Shown here in pieces: positions 33,473-36,220 of a DNA stretch of 36,220 nucleotides. The translations under genes were made by a program, and so were the position numbers. The notes beneath the pieces are model-generated. The model was not told the DNA's origin. It saw only the letters and a list, made by a program, of their open reading frames with translations, and made no database searches. The first letter of the stretch is position 1, and each line of letters begins with the position of its first letter. The stretch is from Gemmatimonadota bacterium (GTDB lineage: Bacteria; Gemmatimonadota; Gemmatimonadetes; Gemmatimonadales; Gemmatimonadaceae), in contig JARIEY010000011.1 in NCBI GenBank assembly GCA_031127085.1, positions 1 through 36,220 of the forward strand, given 5' to 3'.

Positions 33473-33802
33473 TCAGTCCACGATGAACAGCGTGGCCCCG
33501 GCTGGCGCCTCACTCCGGTGCGCGGCGTCGCCGTCTGCCACCTCGTAGCTCATCCCCGGCCGCAACACCACCACCCGCCCGTCCTTCAATCGCGTGTGCA
33601 ACTCGCCCGCCACGCAGAGCAGAATGTGCCCCTTCTCGCACCAGTGGTCCGCCACGTACCCCGGCGAATACTCCACCATCCGCACGCGCAGCTCACCGTG
33701 CTGCTTCACCCGCCACGTCGCGACACCCACGTCACCGGGATGCGCCTCACCAGGCACCTCGGCCCAGTCCGTCACCTGAAACGGAATCCCCGTCAGCTTC
33801 AC
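33473..33802 (-). CDS. DHCW-motif cupin protein
   Basis: A 109-residue single cupin. It carries the family's DHWC-type stretch YVADHWCEKGHILLCVAGEL in the middle, preceded by LRVRMVEYSPG and followed by PGMSYEVADGDAAHRSE. The whole length matches DHCW-motif cupin proteins as I remember them. Their biochemical role is not established; the fold binds small ligands, often with a metal held by His. It starts at GTG overlapping the amidohydrolase stop (GTGA), so it is translated with that gene. Confidence 0.88.
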   Translation of the reverse strand: MKLTGIPFQVTDWAEVPGEAHPGDVGVATWRVKQHGELRVRMVEYSPGYVADHWCEKGHILLCVAGELHTRLKDGRVVVLRPGMSYEVADGDAAHRSEAPAGATLFIVD

Positions 33803-35016
33803 TTCGGGAACCCGGCGCGCGGCAGCGCCGGCGCAATGCGCAGCGCATTCTGATAGTAGACCTTCTTGAGCACGGCGTCGGGAAGATCGATGCCATACAG
33901 CTTCCAGAAGGCGTGGTAGTGCCGGTAATAGTCGAAGTACTCGTCGCGCGTCTCAAAGACGCGCCAGTAATACGGATACTCCTCGGGCTGGTACGAGTCT
34001 TTACCGAACAGAATGCGGTCCTGGTACTTCACAAAGAAGTCGTGCGCACCGCGTGGCTGCCGCCCGATGTCGTACAGCACCGCCCCTACCTCCGCGTACA
34101 CATTGGGCATCGCGTCGAACATCTTCCCCAGACGGCCAAGATCATTGGCGTGCCAGCCCAGATGCGCTGCCACGAAGATCGTCTTGGGATGCCGGCGGAA
34201 GAGGTTGTCCCGCTCGGTCATCAGCGTCTCGAACGACGGATTTGTCTCCGCGGGATAGCGGCGGCCGGGGAAGAGCGCGAGTTCAAGCCACCGCTCGTTC
34301 TTGTAGTCAATCTCGTCCCAGAACTCCTGCGGATCGGCCGTGTGAAGGAAGACAGGAATCTTGAGCCGCGCCGCCGCCTGCCAGACGGGATCGAGCTCCG
34401 GGTCATCGATCTTCAGCCGCGTCCCATCGGCCTTCTTGTACGACAGGCCAAGTCCCTTGCCGATCTCACCGACGCCAACAGCGCCGGCGGCGACGTCGGC
34501 CTCGAGCTGCGCCACCGCTTTCTCGGCCCACCCGGGGCCCACATTGCGAAAGTCGATGCCGGTGAGCGCGCGCACACGATCCTTCATCGCCGGCGTCGCG
34601 GCGACCAGCGCCAGCTGTCGCTTCAGCGCCTCGCCGCTGGTGTTGTTCGCCGTGAGCATCAGCCCGATGTTGAGCGCATCCATCTCCGCGCCCATGCGAG
34701 TCAGCCCCTCCGCACTCGAGAGCTGCGCCCCGGGATGTCCGTGAAAGTCGATCACCGGATATTTCGCCTTCGGCACGAGATGCTCGGCCGTCACCAGCGT
34801 CGACCGCGGCCGATAGTCGAGAATGCTCGGCGCCGGCATCTCGGGCGCACGACAGTTGCGCGGCCGTACTTCCGTCGTTCCGGCGGGGCAGTCCTCGCCA
34901 TCCTTGATCGTCGTGCCGCCGCGCATTCCTGGCGGGCCACCCTGAGCGCCCGCGATCGAAGCGACGAGCAACGTCACGCCGAGCGCCTGGATCAGCCGTC
35001 GTGTTCCAGTTCTCAT
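33799..35016 (-). CDS. Exported amidohydrolase (TIM-barrel metal hydrolase)
   Basis: A 405-residue protein of the amidohydrolase-2 superfamily with an N-terminal signal peptide (cleavage near SIAGAQ), so it should act in the periplasm. Metal-site elements are IDFHGHPG (HxH), PVFLHTADP, FVAAHLGWHAND and the Asp in ILFGKDSYQP. The family hydrolyses or decarboxylates cyclic and aromatic compounds; the substrate is unknown. The ATG at 35016 is preferred to 35028 because GAGGGAG lies 3 nt before it. The 35028 ATG would overlap the upstream stop (TAATG). Genes upstream and downstream are tightly spaced on the same strand. Confidence 0.85.
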   Translation of the reverse strand: MRTGTRRLIQALGVTLLVASIAGAQGGPPGMRGGTTIKDGEDCPAGTTEVRPRNCRAPEMPAPSILDYRPRSTLVTAEHLVPKAKYPVIDFHGHPGAQLSSAEGLTRMGAEMDALNIGLMLTANNTSGEALKRQLALVAATPAMKDRVRALTGIDFRNVGPGWAEKAVAQLEADVAAGAVGVGEIGKGLGLSYKKADGTRLKIDDPELDPVWQAAARLKIPVFLHTADPQEFWDEIDYKNERWLELALFPGRRYPAETNPSFETLMTERDNLFRRHPKTIFVAAHLGWHANDLGRLGKMFDAMPNVYAEVGAVLYDIGRQPRGAHDFFVKYQDRILFGKDSYQPEEYPYYWRVFETRDEYFDYYRHYHAFWKLYGIDLPDAVLKKVYYQNALRIAPALPRAGFPK

Positions 35017-35027
35017 GGTCTCCCTCA

Positions 35028-35588
35028 TTATTGCGGCCAGAGCCAGCCAAACGTGCCGGCAGTCACACAGGCGTACACCAATCCATCAAACGACGAAAGC
35101 AGCGTCACGCGCAGCGAACGGTGGTACCAGACCCACATCTGCCAGAGCGCGAGCGTGTACCCAGCGAACGCCGTCACGCCCGCGAACCGAAACACCGCCA
35201 AGTAGTGCGCCCCGGCGGGCAACGCGCGCCCCGCGACGTAGGCCGCAAAGACACTGACCACCAGCGAATACACAAACCAGAGCGCCAGATTGCGTCCCAT
35301 CCCCCATTCGCCGTTCGGACGCACCGTCAGAATCATCACCGGCCCTTCGTCCATCTTCGCCTTGAAGGCGGGCGACTTGAGCTCGTCCATGCTCCGCGAC
35401 CGCGGCACCATGTAGTCGCCCGGCGGCACTCGCAGCGGACGCACCGCCGCGCGAAAGGCGTCCTCGCCCGGCATCGGGGGATAGTCATCGCGATGCCACG
35501 GCGTCGCCATATGAATGATCGAGCTCACCACGAACACGAAAACGGCCGACAACAGAATCGGGAGCCACAGCGCCGTCAGTCCAGTCAT
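35028..35588 (-). CDS. Small membrane protein of unknown function
   Basis: A 186-residue protein with four hydrophobic helices: one at 3-27, then a soluble loop of about 75 residues (with [19 protein letters not shown] and a short strand-rich part), and three more between about 98 and 186. I recognise the type from environmental genomes but know of no function. A strong Shine-Dalgarno (AGGAGG at 35594-35599, 5 nt spacing) marks the start. The gene begins one base after the DinB stop and lies between DinB and the amidohydrolase. Confidence 0.75.
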   Translation of the reverse strand: MTGLTALWLPILLSAVFVFVVSSIIHMATPWHRDDYPPMPGEDAFRAAVRPLRVPPGDYMVPRSRSMDELKSPAFKAKMDEGPVMILTVRPNGEWGMGRNLALWFVYSLVVSVFAAYVAGRALPAGAHYLAVFRFAGVTAFAGYTLALWQMWVWYHRSLRVTLLSSFDGLVYACVTAGTFGWLWPQ

Positions 35589-35589
35589 C

Positions 35590-36132
35590 TCAACCTCCTG
35601 TATGGGGGGCCAACTCTGCCAACTGCTCCGCATGCCGCGGCTCGTGATGCGCCACGAGTTCCACCCACGCGCGCAACGTCAGCTCCCCAATGAAGGGATG
35701 CGGAAACGTCACGCCGTCCAGCACTGCCGCGTCCGCCGCGCGAAACGCCGCCAGCAGGGCCTCGCGCGACTGCGTCACCTGCGCCACCACCGCGTCGGCG
35801 TCCACGGCGTCCCGCGGGTGCGTGCGCTCCGGCGCCTGCACCTTGACCGTCCGATCGCGCACGATGTGCGCCTTGCGTTCACTCCACTGCGCCGCGGTCA
35901 GCTCCTCGGCCGTTGCGGTGCGCGCCATCGTCGACCCGGCGCCGAGCATCTTCACCACACCTGCCTCCACCCGCGCCACGTGCTGCACCACCTCGGCGGC
36001 CGACCAGCCGCCGCCCGCAGGGGCTACGATGCGCGCCGCCGCCGGAACGGCGTGAAACCGCGCAAGCAGGGCCGCGCGCTCCACGCCAAGCAGCGCTTCG
36101 AGGCGCGCCACATCCTGTCCGTGCTCCATCAT
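35590..36132 (-). CDS. DinB family protein
   Basis: A 180-residue four-helix-bundle protein of the DinB/YfiT-like superfamily. The metal-binding His residues expected for the family are present: His in [12 protein letters not shown] (helix 2) and [13 protein letters not shown] (helix 4). The helix with WSAAEV is the usual marker. Members often act as thiol-dependent S-transferases or are of unknown role. Two adjacent ATG codons (36132 and 36129) are possible starts; the first overlaps the VOC stop as ATGA. The end is followed after one base by the next gene. Confidence 0.85.
   Translation of the reverse strand: MMEHGQDVARLEALLGVERAALLARFHAVPAAARIVAPAGGGWSAAEVVQHVARVEAGVVKMLGAGSTMARTATAEELTAAQWSERKAHIVRDRTVKVQAPERTHPRDAVDADAVVAQVTQSREALLAAFRAADAAVLDGVTFPHPFIGELTLRAWVELVAHHEPRHAEQLAELAPHTGG
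35594..35599 (-). promoter_or_regulatory. Consensus Shine-Dalgarno for the small membrane protein
   Basis: AGGAGG on the minus strand, 5 nt before the ATG at 35588 and inside the last codons of the DinB gene. It is the only full consensus site noticed in the window and stands out against the leaderless starts. Confidence 0.8.
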
Positions 36133-36220
36133 GCGCTCCGTTCTTCGGTAATCCCCAGCAGGTGCTGCTCGGGGTCGCGCACGAAGAACATCCAGATCTC
36201 CGTGGTGCCCATCTTTCCCA
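36129..36220 (-). CDS. VOC family protein (C-terminal fragment)
   Basis: Only the last 29 codons are inside the window; the 5' end lies beyond the right edge. The peptide reads MGTTEIWMFFVRDPEQHLLG and ends in ITEERSA. The 'FFVRDPEqHLLGiTEE' ending is typical of glyoxalase/bleomycin-resistance (VOC) proteins, whose C-terminal strand carries a metal ligand Glu. It overlaps the DinB start, so it is probably the first or an early gene of that operon. Confidence 0.72.
   Translation of the reverse strand, partial: GKMGTTEIWMFFVRDPEQHLLGITEERSA

Noticed and set aside
33913-35205. 430-codon plus-strand frame
   Set aside because: Antisense to the amidohydrolase, which carries its metal-binding residues.

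Overview
The window is about 36 kb of GC-rich, gene-dense DNA from a Gram-negative bacterium: it encodes outer-membrane barrels ending in Phe, an Omp85-type protein, a Wzi-like capsule protein and a lipoprotein. Short gaps, ATGA/GTGA overlaps, -10-like boxes lying almost on the start codons, and gene families such as DHCW cupin, DinB, RMDN-like TPR and an amidohydrolase with a signal peptide suggest Gemmatimonadota (FCB superphylum). That assignment is an inference; no rRNA or marker gene is present.

Layout. (1) 1-2452, minus: RMDN-like TPR protein, GDP-L-fucose-synthase-like epimerase/reductase, and a SAM methyltransferase cut by the left edge. (2) 2651-14733: envelope polysaccharide genes in several transcription units: GT-C-like membrane protein, Omp85-type barrel, UDP-GlcNAc 2-epimerase, two GT4-type glycosyltransferases, an ABC exporter, a processive-type GT2 and a Wzi-like barrel. 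(3) 15038-19768, plus: a tightly coupled operon of FkbM methyltransferase, GNAT-fold protein, a complete FabF-type ketosynthase and a polytopic membrane protein. (4) 19771-24390, minus: a fully overlapping phosphonate operon, PEP mutase fused to a nucleotidyltransferase domain, phosphonopyruvate decarboxylase, 2-aminoethylphosphonate (AEP) transaminase, and a stand-alone nucleotidyltransferase. (5) 24448-29410, plus, divergent from 4: CDP-alcohol phosphotransferase, GT2, flippase-like membrane protein, APH-fold kinase and a second nucleotidyltransferase. (6) 29313-30815, minus: a paralog of the membrane protein at 18260-19768, so the two paralogs point inward and bracket blocks 4 and 5. (7) 30885-36220, minus: uncharacterised exported protein, lipoprotein, cupin, amidohydrolase, small membrane protein, DinB protein and the end of a VOC protein.

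The most interesting system is blocks 4 and 5. PEP would be converted to phosphonopyruvate, phosphonoacetaldehyde and AEP, then activated (most simply as CMP-AEP) by a nucleotidyltransferase. A CDP-alcohol phosphotransferase with a perfect motif sits next door and could transfer AEP to a lipid or glycan acceptor, giving a phosphonolipid or phosphonoglycan. The nucleotidyltransferase domain fused to the mutase has lost its NTP-binding signature, while the stand-alone enzyme has an intact one. A kinase plus a second nucleotidyltransferase suggest a second activated head group or sugar.

Regulation. At nearly every transcription-unit start a TAnnnT hexamer lies 3-10 nt upstream of the start codon, implying leaderless mRNAs. 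Two such leaderless starts open mini-ORFs whose stop codons overlap the start of the real gene. The Wzi-like gene has a C9 tract in the likely -35/-10 spacer, a candidate phase-variation switch.
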